Part shown: positions 39,469 through 49,600 of the stretch, in pieces
Numbering within the stretch: position 1 is the stretch's first letter
Layout: each line of letters starts with the position of its first letter
From: a virus
Strand: one strand, 5' to 3'
DNA length: 62,171 bases
IMG/VR virus record: IMGVR_UViG_3300031772_000034
Coordinates: 1 to 62,171 of that record
Position numbers and translations under genes: made by a program
Notes under the pieces: generated by a model
The model's input: the letters and a program-made list of their open reading frames with translations, nothing else
The model's database searches: none
Told to the model about the DNA's origin: nothing

Positions 39469-40184
39469 TGTTCAAGCCGGTAATTATCAACGCCAAGACC
39501 ATCAACGATGCCTGGCATCAGTTGGTCTTCCAGGTCGAGGAGAAGGGGCGTAAATACAAGATCACCCAGGGGAGCTTCGCTGGTCAGTTCCGGTATGAGT
39601 TCGAGTTCGTCTTGGTGGAGATCGAGCGTCCCTGGGAAGATATGGTTCCGGTGTTTCCGCCGGGGATTGTCTTGCCTCCGCCGACTACTGCGGAGAACAA
39701 CGAGCTTTACTTCGCCAATTATATTTTCAATCCCGATCTGGCGAAGGACGAACAATATACCTACGGGGAGCGGATTGCGGGGTTCAAGAGGGTAAATCGA
39801 GTGGACCCCCTGAATGATTCCGGTATTGAAAAAATTAATCAAATCGAGGAGGTGATCAAGAAATACAAAACCGGAGGATACGGAAATAACCAATGCACCA
39901 TCGAGATCGGGATGCCGTCCGATATTCTCTTGCCTGATCCTCCGTGTCTTCGGGTGATTGATACACGGATCGAGCAGGACATCCTTCATTTCTTTGTATA
40001 TTTCCGGAGCTGGGATCTCTGGGGAGGATTTCCGGTTAACCTAGGTGGAATCGAGTTGCTCAAGCAGTATATGGCCAAGGAGATCGGGGTGGGTAACGGC
40101 AAGATCATCGCCGCCAGCAAGGGGCTCCACATTTATGATCATGCGCTGAAATATGTGCGGATTAGAAGGGGTGAGGTAGCGTAA
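39468..40184 (+). CDS. thymidylate-synthase-family protein (archaeal-like ThyA), 238 aa
   Basis: YTYGERI (97-103), LLPDPPCLRVIDT (154-166; predicted nucleophile C160), VYFRSWDLWGGFPVNLGGI (167-185) and SKGLHIYD (about 217-224) are ThyA-family blocks, closest in style to the short archaeal enzymes. The Asn in FPVN (N181) corresponds to the residue that selects dUMP; dCMP hydroxymethylases have Asp there. So it should methylate or hydroxymethylate dUMP. It sits between the Tad2-like gene and dpdA. RBS AAAGGAG. Confidence 0.75.
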   Translation: MFKPVIINAKTINDAWHQLVFQVEEKGRKYKITQGSFAGQFRYEFEFVLVEIERPWEDMVPVFPPGIVLPPPTTAENNELYFANYIFNPDLAKDEQYTYGERIAGFKRVNRVDPLNDSGIEKINQIEEVIKKYKTGGYGNNQCTIEIGMPSDILLPDPPCLRVIDTRIEQDILHFFVYFRSWDLWGGFPVNLGGIELLKQYMAKEIGVGNGKIIAASKGLHIYDHALKYVRIRRGEVA

Positions 40185-40957
40185 TGGATCTTTTTCATGT
40201 CGTGCCGTATTGGTATTGGGAAGAGAATAAGGGGTGTAGAAAACTCGCGGAGGCATCGGAGATCAGGAAACATTCTGCAGTGGCGCTACATTTAATTGGA
40301 AGCGAGTGGATCCTCGATAAGTCGCCATTCGTTCCAGGTGTTTCGCTTAATATGTTTTACACTCTTATCGAGAGGTACTGTCCTGCGTATATTATCATTC
40401 CCGATGCACTTCAAGATCATGCGAAAACTTGTGATTTGTTTTTCAATTTCTTTCGCTCCTTTGATCCGAAAAAGTGCCGTGTCCGACCTATCTTCATTCC
40501 GATGATCCAAGGGAAAACCCATTCTCGACGCTTCGATATGATTCAATTTTTCATTCGGAATCTCAGCGATAAACTCGACCATATTCGTTTAGGAATCCCG
40601 AAGTATATGGTAGATATCAAGAAAGCTACCCCAAAGGAAATGGCGACCACGAGAATCAAGTTCGTCGCAGAGGTTCGTACTGCCCATCCAAGCTTTGAGA
40701 TTCATTGCGCCGGCGCGAATAGCGTCGCAGAAATCAACGCTCTTCGAGGTCTTGGTGTAACATCTCTCGATACATCCATCGGTGTAAAGATCATTCAAGA
40801 ATTATGTATTGAGGGGAAATACTGGACTACCAAAAACATTCCCAGGGAGAAAATCATGTCATTCGAGCCGTGTGTCAAAATGAAAAATAGTTTATCATTA
40901 CCTCAGCAATACGTAGTTCAACTCTCAAATATCATTCAACTACTGGAGGTTATATAA
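40184..40957 (+). CDS. dpdA: DpdA-like DNA 7-deazaguanine transglycosylase
   Basis: TGT-superfamily TIM barrel of 257 residues. AVALHLIGSEW (32-42), IIPDALQDHAKT (71-82; predicted catalytic D74), FIPMIQGKTH (104-113), EIHCAGANS (172-180) and LRGLGVTSLDTS (187-198; D196) follow the order of phage DpdA proteins, which exchange guanine in DNA for preQ0 or a derivative. The four-cysteine zinc site of tRNA TGTs is not apparent. Coupled by TAATG to the ThyA-like gene. Together with FolE2, QueD, QueE and QueC it completes a DNA-modification pathway. Confidence 0.78.
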   Translation: MDLFHVVPYWYWEENKGCRKLAEASEIRKHSAVALHLIGSEWILDKSPFVPGVSLNMFYTLIERYCPAYIIIPDALQDHAKTCDLFFNFFRSFDPKKCRVRPIFIPMIQGKTHSRRFDMIQFFIRNLSDKLDHIRLGIPKYMVDIKKATPKEMATTRIKFVAEVRTAHPSFEIHCAGANSVAEINALRGLGVTSLDTSIGVKIIQELCIEGKYWTTKNIPREKIMSFEPCVKMKNSLSLPQQYVVQLSNIIQLLEVI

Positions 40958-41304
40958 TGGATGACGTCCAATTAACTATTGAATTGCAAGCGTTATTGGA
41001 TACGTTACCGCAAGTTTATTCGCAGTTAATCGCTTCGAAAGGGCAAGAGCAATGGCAGAAGTTTCAGCTGGATGTTTTTGAAACCGATTTAGCAGACTTA
41101 CACCGACGGAATGCAGAAGCAAATGGTTCGCAATATACAGAGAAGTCCCTGCAACGTGATGTTAAACTTAACCCAGAGTGGAAAGCACTCAAGGAGGATG
41201 TGCTCCGTCAAAGTGAACAAGTGGAAGCGTTAGAGCTACGTCGTGAGGAGTGGAATCGAAAAAAGGAAGTGTTACTTGCAATGGTCAAAATGAGGCAAAA
41301 CTAA
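40957..41304 (+). CDS. hypothetical coiled-coil protein, 115 aa
   Basis: Almost wholly helical; residues 60-110 show coiled-coil-like heptads (LKEDVLRQSEQVEALELRRE). Between dpdA and the SSB gene, coupled by TAATG with GGAGG upstream. It could assist either neighbour; no family recognised. Confidence 0.6.
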   Translation: MDDVQLTIELQALLDTLPQVYSQLIASKGQEQWQKFQLDVFETDLADLHRRNAEANGSQYTEKSLQRDVKLNPEWKALKEDVLRQSEQVEALELRREEWNRKKEVLLAMVKMRQN

Positions 41305-41323
41305 CCTAGAAAGGAGTCATACC

Positions 41324-42124
41324 ATGCCTTACTATCCGCTGAATCAGAAGAGAGCCGAAGAGTCCCAAAAAGAGCTCCAGCAAGGTGTAACCTGGACGCC
41401 GAAAGAAGGAAACAACTACGTTCGGGTGATGCCTCCGTGGAATGAGAAGGGTGAGATCTACACCAAGGTCTTTTTCCATTGGAGAGTCGGCCCGGATGAG
41501 CAGTCATTCCCGTGCTTAAAGCAGTTCGGTCAGGAATGCCCGATTTGCACCGCCTGTGAAGTTCTCGCAAAATCGAATTCCTCGATGGCGAGGGAGCTTT
41601 CCGCGCGTCCGAGGTACATGCTGAACATCATCGATCTGGAAAACGTCAACTTCGGAGTCCAGGTTTGGGGATGCGGCAAAACCGTTCTTCAGGAAGTCCT
41701 GGGCTACATCAACGATCCGAAGTGGGGAGATCTGACCCATCCGGATAAAGGTCGCAACATCGTCATCCATCGGATTGGAACCGGCAGGGATACCGAGTTT
41801 CAGATTCGCCCTGACCCGGAAGTTTCTCCTCTGGCTGATATGGCCTGGCTCGACAATCTTCATAACCTCGATGTTTTGGTTTCGATCCCCGACGTGGCCG
41901 TGATGATGAAAGCCGTAGAGGGCGCGATCACTCGAGCAGCTATCGCGATTCCTTCCAGTCGCTCTGCTCCGGCGCCTGCGGTTCTTCCTCCTCCGGCTGC
42001 GCGTCCGACTCCGCCGTCCAATCCGAATCCTCCCGCCCCTACTCCGCCTGGCGGTGTCGATGAAGTGAAAAACCGTCTGAACGCCGCGATCAGTCGGATG
42101 AAAGAAGGAGGGGCAGCGAAATGA
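41324..42124 (+). CDS. T4 gp32-like single-stranded DNA-binding protein, 266 aa
   Basis: Zinc subdomain ligands H52, C64, C72 and C75 (FFHWRVG, FPCL, CPIC) follow the His-Cys-Cys-Cys pattern of T4 gp32. The OB-like core carries MLNIIDLENVNFGVQVWGCG. A Pro/Ala/Ser linker (about 210-245) leads to a short helical tail rather than a strongly acidic one. It coats ssDNA for RecA and polymerase; ATGA overlap with recA supports this. Confidence 0.8.
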   Translation: MPYYPLNQKRAEESQKELQQGVTWTPKEGNNYVRVMPPWNEKGEIYTKVFFHWRVGPDEQSFPCLKQFGQECPICTACEVLAKSNSSMARELSARPRYMLNIIDLENVNFGVQVWGCGKTVLQEVLGYINDPKWGDLTHPDKGRNIVIHRIGTGRDTEFQIRPDPEVSPLADMAWLDNLHNLDVLVSIPDVAVMMKAVEGAITRAAIAIPSSRSAPAPAVLPPPAARPTPPSNPNPPAPTPPGGVDEVKNRLNAAISRMKEGGAAK

Positions 42125-43149
42125 CGGAACCGAAAGATCGCGCAAACAATCTCGTTAAAGCCGTCACCGATAAGTACGGCAGCTTTGCTGCGAATCTTTT
42201 GGGTAATTGCGAACAATCTAACGAATTCCTTTCTACCGGGAGCTTCGCACTGGATGATCTTTTAGGGAAAGGACTTCCCTGCGGTCGGCTGGTCGAAATT
42301 TCTGGATGGGAGTCCGTTGGCAAAAGCACCCTCGCAGCGTCTTGTTTAGGTGCGGTGCAAAGAGCCGGAGGGCTTGCAGTTCTACTTGATACAGAGCATA
42401 GTTATCGGGCGGAGTGGGCTTCGTGGTTTGGGATCGATCCCCAACAGTTGGTTACAATTCAACCTGGGACGATGGAACAGGTGAGCGAACTGATTCCATT
42501 TATGGTCGAGTTCCTCCGTAAAGACTCCCCCGATATTCCGGCTCTGATCGTCTGGGATTCCGTTGCTGCGACGCCGTTACAGAAAGAGGTCGATGGAGAG
42601 TTCACGTCGAAGGATGTCGGTCTACACGCTCGTGTCATGTCCGCATTACTTCGACGACTCACCAATATCGCATGGGCAAGGAAAGTAGGCTTGCTTTTCA
42701 TTAACCAGCTTCGAGAGCGGCCAATGGGATTTGGAGCTGGAGAAACCAAAATCTGCGGCCATGCGATTGACTTCTATGCGGCGTGTTTGATTCGGGTGTC
42801 AAGAACGGAAATCAAACCGGATCGCATTCGATGTAAAGGACACTGCACCAAAAACAAAGTTGCCACGCCGTTCAAGACGCGGGCTTTCGACATCGTATTC
42901 GATCAAGGCATCGATGATACCTTGGCATACTTAGACTACGGTGTCGAAACCAAGATCATCGACAAGAAGGGCGGCGGTTGGTATGATAGCATGGGACATA
43001 AATTCCGTCAGGGAGATCCGATCCCTGAGATCGTGAGGAAAAAACTTGCCGAACGAATTAAATCAGGAGAGCCTACAAAAGCACCTGATCCAGAGCAAAG
43101 CAGCCCGGACGGAGTATCAGTTCCTGAAAAAGTTGGAGAGGGTACTTAA
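42121..43149 (+). CDS. RecA/UvsX-like recombinase, 342 aa
   Basis: Walker A GWESVGKST (62-70), DTEHS with the catalytic Glu (90-94), Walker B ALIVWDSVA near 140-148, and FINQLRERPMGFG near 198-210 (loop L2 region). It drives strand exchange in phage recombination and repair with the adjacent SSB and the SbcCD-like nuclease. Confidence 0.9.
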   Translation: MTEPKDRANNLVKAVTDKYGSFAANLLGNCEQSNEFLSTGSFALDDLLGKGLPCGRLVEISGWESVGKSTLAASCLGAVQRAGGLAVLLDTEHSYRAEWASWFGIDPQQLVTIQPGTMEQVSELIPFMVEFLRKDSPDIPALIVWDSVAATPLQKEVDGEFTSKDVGLHARVMSALLRRLTNIAWARKVGLLFINQLRERPMGFGAGETKICGHAIDFYAACLIRVSRTEIKPDRIRCKGHCTKNKVATPFKTRAFDIVFDQGIDDTLAYLDYGVETKIIDKKGGGWYDSMGHKFRQGDPIPEIVRKKLAERIKSGEPTKAPDPEQSSPDGVSVPEKVGEGT

Positions 43150-43525
43150 ACCCTTTACCGACGAATCTACCGGCGGGTTGATCGTTGTTTCAACGTCAAT
43201 TGGCGTTAGGAAATTTTCTTTCCCATTTTGCCGCTCAGGAACGCCAATGTACTTGAAGACGGTGGTCAACCCGCCGGTAAATCTTTCTTACTTTTTTCAA
43301 ATGAAAGTTGATTCACTTGTTAACCTCTTAAATGAGGCGTACGGTGAATCTGCCGATTTGACACGGGCTGAAGTCGCGTTAGTGATCTTAAAAGATTCCT
43401 GCCCCGAACTTGTTTTTACTTCCGATGATTGGGGTCTTCACGGAGGCTTTGCGGAAATGACTCTCCCATCAGATGCGGGAACATACAAAGTTTTCCCTCT
43501 TATCGATTTTCTTCGGACCATATAA
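43046..43525 (+). CDS. hypothetical protein, up to 159 aa (start uncertain)
   Basis: The frame is open from within the end of recA. The listed start is a TTG at 43046; a TTG at 43133 would remove 29 residues. The part after recA is well conserved in codon style, with beta-rich content (LIVVSTSIGVRKFSFPFC; TYKVFPLIDFL). Not recognised; the fold could resemble sliding-clamp-like or single-domain accessory proteins, but nothing proves it. Confidence 0.55.
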   Translation: MPNELNQESLQKHLIQSKAARTEYQFLKKLERVLKPFTDESTGGLIVVSTSIGVRKFSFPFCRSGTPMYLKTVVNPPVNLSYFFQMKVDSLVNLLNEAYGESADLTRAEVALVILKDSCPELVFTSDDWGLHGGFAEMTLPSDAGTYKVFPLIDFLRTI

Positions 43526-43529
43526 CCAC

Positions 43530-43557
43530 TTGCCGAATCAATTTTTTATATTAAAAT
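43530..43557 (+). promoter_or_regulatory. probable promoter upstream of terminase genes
   Basis: TTGCCG 43530-43535, 16-bp AT-rich spacer, TAAAAT 43552-43557, directly before the ATG at 43564. It lacks the family spacer and the AAGGAGG leader, so the first structural gene would be read from an almost leaderless transcript. Confidence 0.4.
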
Positions 43558-43563
43558 TATAGT

Positions 43564-44025
43564 ATGGCAAGATCCAAAGATGAATCCCGAAGAGAGTTGG
43601 CGTTTTTAGAGTACGCAAAGAATGGGCGAAGTCTTTCAAAAACCTCGAAGGTGGTCGGAACTCCAGTACAAACAATTCGTCGATGGCGCGACCAAGAGGA
43701 GTGGGACAAAAAGTTGGCTGGAGTTGAAGATTCGGCCAAAGCAGAGTTGAGTGCTCTTGCGAATGTCACCGCCCCTCTTGCACAATTAGTTCGGGACGAA
43801 AAAATGTTCCTGAGCGTTCTTCGACAAATGACCGTTTTTTATGTTTCGACAGGAAAAATTCGACCTGAGAAATGGGGCGATGTTATATCCACTCTTCGAT
43901 ATATTAACGAACGCGAACGTATCGCTCCGCTTAAACCAGGTAAGAATACCGAGGATGAGGATATCCTAGAAGCAGAGGTATTATCCGGTGCTATCGGAAA
44001 AACTGATCCAAGCAGCGCAAACTGA
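43564..44025 (+). CDS. terminase small subunit, 153 aa
   Basis: N-terminal HTH (EYAKNGRSLSKTSKVVGTPV then IRRWRDQEEWDKKL, about 13-52) typical of TerS DNA recognition, then helical oligomerisation segments. No ribosome binding site is visible before the ATG. Overlaps TerL by 38 bases. Confidence 0.8.
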   Translation: MARSKDESRRELAFLEYAKNGRSLSKTSKVVGTPVQTIRRWRDQEEWDKKLAGVEDSAKAELSALANVTAPLAQLVRDEKMFLSVLRQMTVFYVSTGKIRPEKWGDVISTLRYINERERIAPLKPGKNTEDEDILEAEVLSGAIGKTDPSSAN

Positions 44026-45418
44026 TCCCGGTGTATTTATTCGCGCAACAACGGGTTTTCCGTTATCTGATCTTCATAAAGAATGGATCCGACATTTTCG
44101 CCGCGAAGTATCACCGGCAGAGAGAGAGCAGGGACAAGGGTTTAAAATTGTTAGTGGCGTAGTAGCTCCTCGGGAACATGGGAAGTCATCCGTCGTTATA
44201 GGACTAGTTCCAGATGAGATCGGTCGCAACCCAAATATCCGGATTAAATATGTTACAAACTCTGATGATAAAGCCGCTGAGGTGTGTCAAACGGTCGAAG
44301 AGGTTTTGGAGTCCGATCATTACCGACAGATATACTCGAATGTTCGATGGCATAAGGATCGGCGAAAAGGTACTCAGAAGTTTACCGTCCAAAGGGAAAA
44401 GATTTATCGAGACTCGACATTTGAATCCTGTGGTATCTTGGCAACCGGAGTCGGTGGTCGTTGCGATTTACTCATCCTCGACGATGTTTGTGACCTTAGA
44501 AATTCCAAAACGCCTGGCCTCCGGCGAGTGGTGCACGATACGATTTGGGATGTCTTTATGAAAACAGTCGTATCTGGTGGAAGGATTTGGATTACAGCAA
44601 CCGTGTGGCATAAAGAAGATTACGTTTCGGAGTTGTTAAGAAAGAAAACATATCCCTTTCTTGTGTATATAATCAACGAAAATTTCGACTCTATTTGGGA
44701 ATCTGTTTGGCCTCGCCCTAGGCTTGTTCAAGAGTTCCGAGATAATCCATCTTCATTTAATCTCGGCTTTAGGATGCTCCCCCACGAACCAGAGGAACAC
44801 TTTGTTCAGGAAGCTTGGCTTGCGGCCTGTGTCGATAAGGGCTTAACTGTCGGTCCTTTTGGGATTAACATCTCAAAGGAGATAAGGAATTACTTTGCAG
44901 GCGTCGATCCTGCAATCGCGAAAACGGTTCGTGCAAAGTATACTGCGATCGTAACAATTGGAATCGACGACAAAGGATATCGCGTCCTTTCTGATATTAA
45001 GCGAGCAAAACTTACTTCTCCAGAACAAGCCCGAACAATCCTCCATACTTATAATGTATTTCATCATGCGATGCTTTTCGTTGAAAATAATCAATATCAG
45101 CAGGCGTTAATTGAATGGCTAGATGAATTGAAAAAAATCCCTCTGCATGCATTTTATACTGGCGAACAAAAACACGACGACATCATTGGGCTTAATTCAT
45201 TGGCGGCCGAATTTAAAGCAGGCCTTTGGAAGATCCCCGATGTAAGTAGCCACGTACCTGAATGCGATTGTGGTTATTGTGAGTGGCGAAATGAGTTAAT
45301 GTTTTACCCCGACTATCCTACGTCGGATTTACTTATGGCAACCTGGCTCGCGAGAGAGGCACTGCGATCTTGCGAACGGAAAACAGACGCAATCAAAGTT
45401 GCAGTCTGGAGGTACTAA
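43988..45418 (+). CDS. terminase large subunit, 476 aa
   Basis: DNA-packaging motor. Walker A APREHGKSS (60-68), Walker B LLILDDV near 160, coupling motif ITATVWH near 200. The RNase H-like nuclease has FAGVDPA near 302 and VENNQYQ near 362, with a distal Asp near LLMATW. A CDCGYC cluster near 425 may bind zinc. TAATG overlap with the portal gene. Confidence 0.9.
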   Translation: MLSEKLIQAAQTDPGVFIRATTGFPLSDLHKEWIRHFRREVSPAEREQGQGFKIVSGVVAPREHGKSSVVIGLVPDEIGRNPNIRIKYVTNSDDKAAEVCQTVEEVLESDHYRQIYSNVRWHKDRRKGTQKFTVQREKIYRDSTFESCGILATGVGGRCDLLILDDVCDLRNSKTPGLRRVVHDTIWDVFMKTVVSGGRIWITATVWHKEDYVSELLRKKTYPFLVYIINENFDSIWESVWPRPRLVQEFRDNPSSFNLGFRMLPHEPEEHFVQEAWLAACVDKGLTVGPFGINISKEIRNYFAGVDPAIAKTVRAKYTAIVTIGIDDKGYRVLSDIKRAKLTSPEQARTILHTYNVFHHAMLFVENNQYQQALIEWLDELKKIPLHAFYTGEQKHDDIIGLNSLAAEFKAGLWKIPDVSSHVPECDCGYCEWRNELMFYPDYPTSDLLMATWLAREALRSCERKTDAIKVAVWRY

Positions 45419-46653
45419 TGTGGCCCTTTGATGATAAAAGACCTATCGACGTAACTAGGTTCCACGAGAGTGTGAAAGACTTTGAGATAAAAAAGTTACG
45501 CAACGACATCTCGCGAATGGAAAGTGACGACGCGAATGTTAAAGGCCACGCAGGTGTATGGCGATTTGAGATCACTCAAGGGCTTTTAAAGCAGACCGTC
45601 TTCGTTATCGCTCGGAATGTTTATGAGCAGTCTATTCATGTTCGTCGATGCGTTGATTGTATTTGCGACGCCGTCGGCAGAACTAAAGTAGAGTTTTTCG
45701 GATCCAATACCGTCGCCGCTGAAGAGATGACCAAAGGGCTTAACCTATGCGGCCTTTCGTGGTATGAAACAATTTCCGCTGCAGTAAAAGATTTACTCTG
45801 CATTGATCGGATGGCCATCGAGATCGTTCGAAATCCTTTAGGACAACCACTTCAATTAATTACTCGAGACGCCGCATATATAAACGCGCAGCGATTAGCG
45901 ACCGGACAAATTCTTCGATTCGTTCAATATCCAAATGCGGATCAAATCCCTTTCGCTTTAAATGAAATGATTTTCGTTGAAGGGCTCCCTAAGACGTGGA
46001 CCATCCAAAGTCTTCCCCTGGTATTGACCGCGTCCATACAGCTCGCTTCTGTGATTAATACCGCAAAACGGGTATCGAAGGAAGCAGGTGGGTCACAACT
46101 ACGAGAAGCGTTACTTTCTTTTGGGGACATTAGCGATCAGGCCTATGAGCGAATAAAGAATCAATTCGAGACTCCCACGACATCTGGGATTCGAGTCATT
46201 TCAGGTGTTAAAGATACAGTCTATACCGCGTTCATGGCATCGCAGAGAGAGATGCAGGCGATGGATTTTTATCGTTCATTTGAAGGGGCGATATATTCTA
46301 CTTTTGGATTTACTGCCCCACCGAAAAATGGCTACGAATCCGATCTTTACTACCCCCTCATCGAGATCCTTCAATCGCATTTGAATGAGAAGGTTTTCAA
46401 AGAGATGGACGTCTCGATTCTATTTAAGAAATACATGTCCGTGCCACTCCCGATACTTCAGAATGCCGTTCGTTCCGGAATCGTTACAAAAAATGAATGG
46501 CGAGACGTCGTCGATCTTGAGGCGAAAGAAGGTGGCGACGATCTTGAAATGATGAGCCCAATGGGGGTTCAAGCAGCTGGCAGCGAAACCGCCGCAGGGG
46601 CCGGAGAAGAGGGGGATCAAGCTTCGCGAAGTTTTTTCGGCGAGATCAAATAA
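45418..46653 (+). CDS. portal protein, 411 aa
   Basis: Position after TerL and the length suggest an HK97-type portal. MWPFDDK opening, then RMAIEIVRNPLGQPLQLI, and RVISGVKDTVYTAFMASQREMQAMD (tunnel-loop region), are portal-like. The Gly/Ala-rich tail (AGSETAAGAGEEGD) is disordered. Start 45418 overlaps the terminase stop; the frame from 45370 is an extension into TerL. Confidence 0.82.
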   Translation: MWPFDDKRPIDVTRFHESVKDFEIKKLRNDISRMESDDANVKGHAGVWRFEITQGLLKQTVFVIARNVYEQSIHVRRCVDCICDAVGRTKVEFFGSNTVAAEEMTKGLNLCGLSWYETISAAVKDLLCIDRMAIEIVRNPLGQPLQLITRDAAYINAQRLATGQILRFVQYPNADQIPFALNEMIFVEGLPKTWTIQSLPLVLTASIQLASVINTAKRVSKEAGGSQLREALLSFGDISDQAYERIKNQFETPTTSGIRVISGVKDTVYTAFMASQREMQAMDFYRSFEGAIYSTFGFTAPPKNGYESDLYYPLIEILQSHLNEKVFKEMDVSILFKKYMSVPLPILQNAVRSGIVTKNEWRDVVDLEAKEGGDDLEMMSPMGVQAAGSETAAGAGEEGDQASRSFFGEIK

Positions 46654-46670
46654 TTAATAAGAAAAATTGG

Positions 46671-49600
46671 ATGAAAAAAATGCGCTCCCATTATGGGCGC
46701 AGTATGTTTAAATCCCCTCCCGTCCGCCGGTTACTTATCGATCGTGAAAAATTAGTTAATGATCTTCGAAAGCGCTCTTGGCCTGCTTGGCAGCAGATGA
46801 CCAAAGATATCGGGATCGCCTTGGATGGATTCAAGAGAGATTTCGAAAGCGCGAATAGATTCGATCAAGTTGATAATGCGGTATCTACCTTTACCGGCTA
46901 CGTTAATTCAACAGCTTCAGATGTCTATGATCGCGCACTTGTTAGTGGCACCCGCTATGCAGAGAGCTATTACGGGAAAATTCCCTGGGATTATAATTCA
47001 CTTCGGAATGCTTCTCTTAAAACTCAGGTGGAAGTCGCTCGGTGGAACAGGGAGAAGCTTTTCAACCAATTTAACAATATAGTCCAGACACAATTTCACG
47101 AGAGCATGACGCCTGAAGAAACGGAACAGGCGACAGCTCGAACTAAACACTCCCTTCTTTCAACAGCATTTCAATTTTTAATGTACACTCAGATAGTCGG
47201 GGATCTTCAACATATTCCCCTTTTCTTAGGTGCGTCTGCGTTTAAAGCTCAAACAGGTGAAGAGCCTCTTTACGAATGGCTTACCACAAGCGGCGATCCG
47301 TGCAATGGCTGCCTCGCGATGGAAAGAATGGGTCCGATGACAAGAGCGGAATTCGCGGGGATTTATCCAAAAACTTGTGATCATGAGTGCCATTCGAATT
47401 GCCACTGTACTTTAGGACTTGTTAATCGGAAGAATACCGTCGTAGATGTTTTAGTCAACCGAATGGTTAGTAGGCAGGCACCTCTTCCAGCGGTAGACTT
47501 TTCGATGGATGTTTTACGTACTAATTACGTAAACGCTGCAATCCCAGAGTTCTTTTCTTTAGTTGAGAAATCCCCTTCGATGCAGCGGTGGGAAAATTTC
47601 CTTTCCCTCGGATCTGTTTCAGAGGGCGCTAAATTTGATGTTGCGTTTGAATCGGGTGTTGGATACAAAATAACCGTCCCAGCGGCTGTAACTTCCCAAC
47701 AGAAGCAATCTCTTATTCTTCGAGGCATAGCAAAGGTACAGAATAATAATTTACACGCTGCTTATGGCGATAGCTTTACAAATTACGCGGAAGATTTTTA
47801 TTCCTATGTTGTACAGGACTTTTCGAATACTATCGCTGGAGAGCAGGGCGTCACAGCCGCCATTCGAAAACAGCTTGTTACAAATCCCAATGCAGCCTTT
47901 AACAGATTGAAAGAACTTGGCATTTATCCAAAAACATATGCCGTTGATGTAGATTTTCTTTATAATCACGATCTCAATGGGCTAACAGAATATTATATTA
48001 AATCATTCTACTCCAATTATAATAGCTTCCGGTCTCTTCCTGGCGCAGCGCAGTTTGAATCTTTTTATAGGGACTTTGCGTTCTCGCTACCAGAACATAA
48101 ACAATACATTACGAGAGAATTCCATGATCTTCCGAAGTTCTGGCATCGGAACGCGACGCCAGAAACATTAACAAAGAAATTTTTACTTCGTCCTGACGGT
48201 ACTCCTGGGCCTAGCGCATTATATGGACAGGCAAACGCCGCTGAGTGGGTAAAGGAGCTTTTAACTGCATATCCTTCATTAAGCAGAAAAGAATTTTTTG
48301 AGGGTCTCGACTACATCGCCACATACGGTGAATATGACGGTGTTTGGACAAGTAAGGAGTTATCAGGGCTGGTTGAAAAAACGCTTCTCAGTTCATCTCT
48401 TCCTAAGAAGCTTCGAGATGAAGCGATGTCTCGTGTAGTAGAAATCTACGGCGCTGATGTCGCTAAGGACGTCACGATTGATAGTATGATATTATCTCGA
48501 CCAAATGCGCGTATATTCGCTCATGAGCTTGGCCACCATGTCTGGGGCACTCAATTATGGTCTCCATTGGCGAGCGCAGGATTCCAAATTCATAAGGCCG
48601 TGGGATATCAGGAGTTTTATGCGTTATGGAAATCCCATATTGCGGTAGCGTCAACGGCTTTTAAGGATGCGCTCATTCAAGCGAGCACGAAAGAATTAGA
48701 CCTATGGAAGTGGTGGCAGTGGGCTTACACTACTGCTTTGAAGTACGCTGAAAAGGGGGAGGTCGGTAAAATTCTCCCGAAAGTGATTGACGCCCTTCCG
48801 AATGAATTACGGACGGCCGTTACGTTATATTCGAAGATGCCGATGGAAAAACTTCTGCAATTCCACGAATGGTTCGCAGAAATGTTTTCGCTTATTAATA
48901 TCGCACCTGGTGCGATTAACGCCACCGCGATGCCAATCGCAGATGAATTTCAGTATCTAATTCGAAAGAATATTTTAGGGTTAAAGACAGCGATTCCTTT
49001 AACTGGCCCCGCGGCTTCTGTTGACGTGAGAATCCTTACCGCCATGAAAGAATTTGATCCCGAGCTTACTTCTGAACAGGCTATTCAAGAGCTCACGAAG
49101 ACGCTTGAGAAAACGAAGAAGCCCGCTGCAACAGCCACTGGTGTTGTAAAGAAACGTAGCCTAATTGAATACGACTCTGAAAGCTCCCTCCCCGAGTTAT
49201 CTCGACCATGGAAATCAGACTTCCCTACAGATGCTGAAATAACTAAATATCAGGCTCCTTGGGAAGCCATAAAAGTAAAATCTATTATGGAGGAAACGGG
49301 CTTTAATAAGGAAAAAGCCACTCGTATTTCTGCGGCTATTGATGACTTTACAACGGGCGGAGATTGGGCAGGTATTCGAGACGTTCAAATGACTCTGGAT
49401 AAAGCGAACCCACTTTTCACCATTGCTGAGGATCTCGAAGAATACATTGCAGTAGCACCGAAATGGACTGGCCCGATATATCGTGGATTATCATTTGATT
49501 CAGAGCAAACGTGGAATCGACTTCGTCGATTGAAACCTGGCGAATCATTTGATATGCTCGGATTGTCGTCCTGGTCTTTAGATGAAGGTGCCGCTGAATT

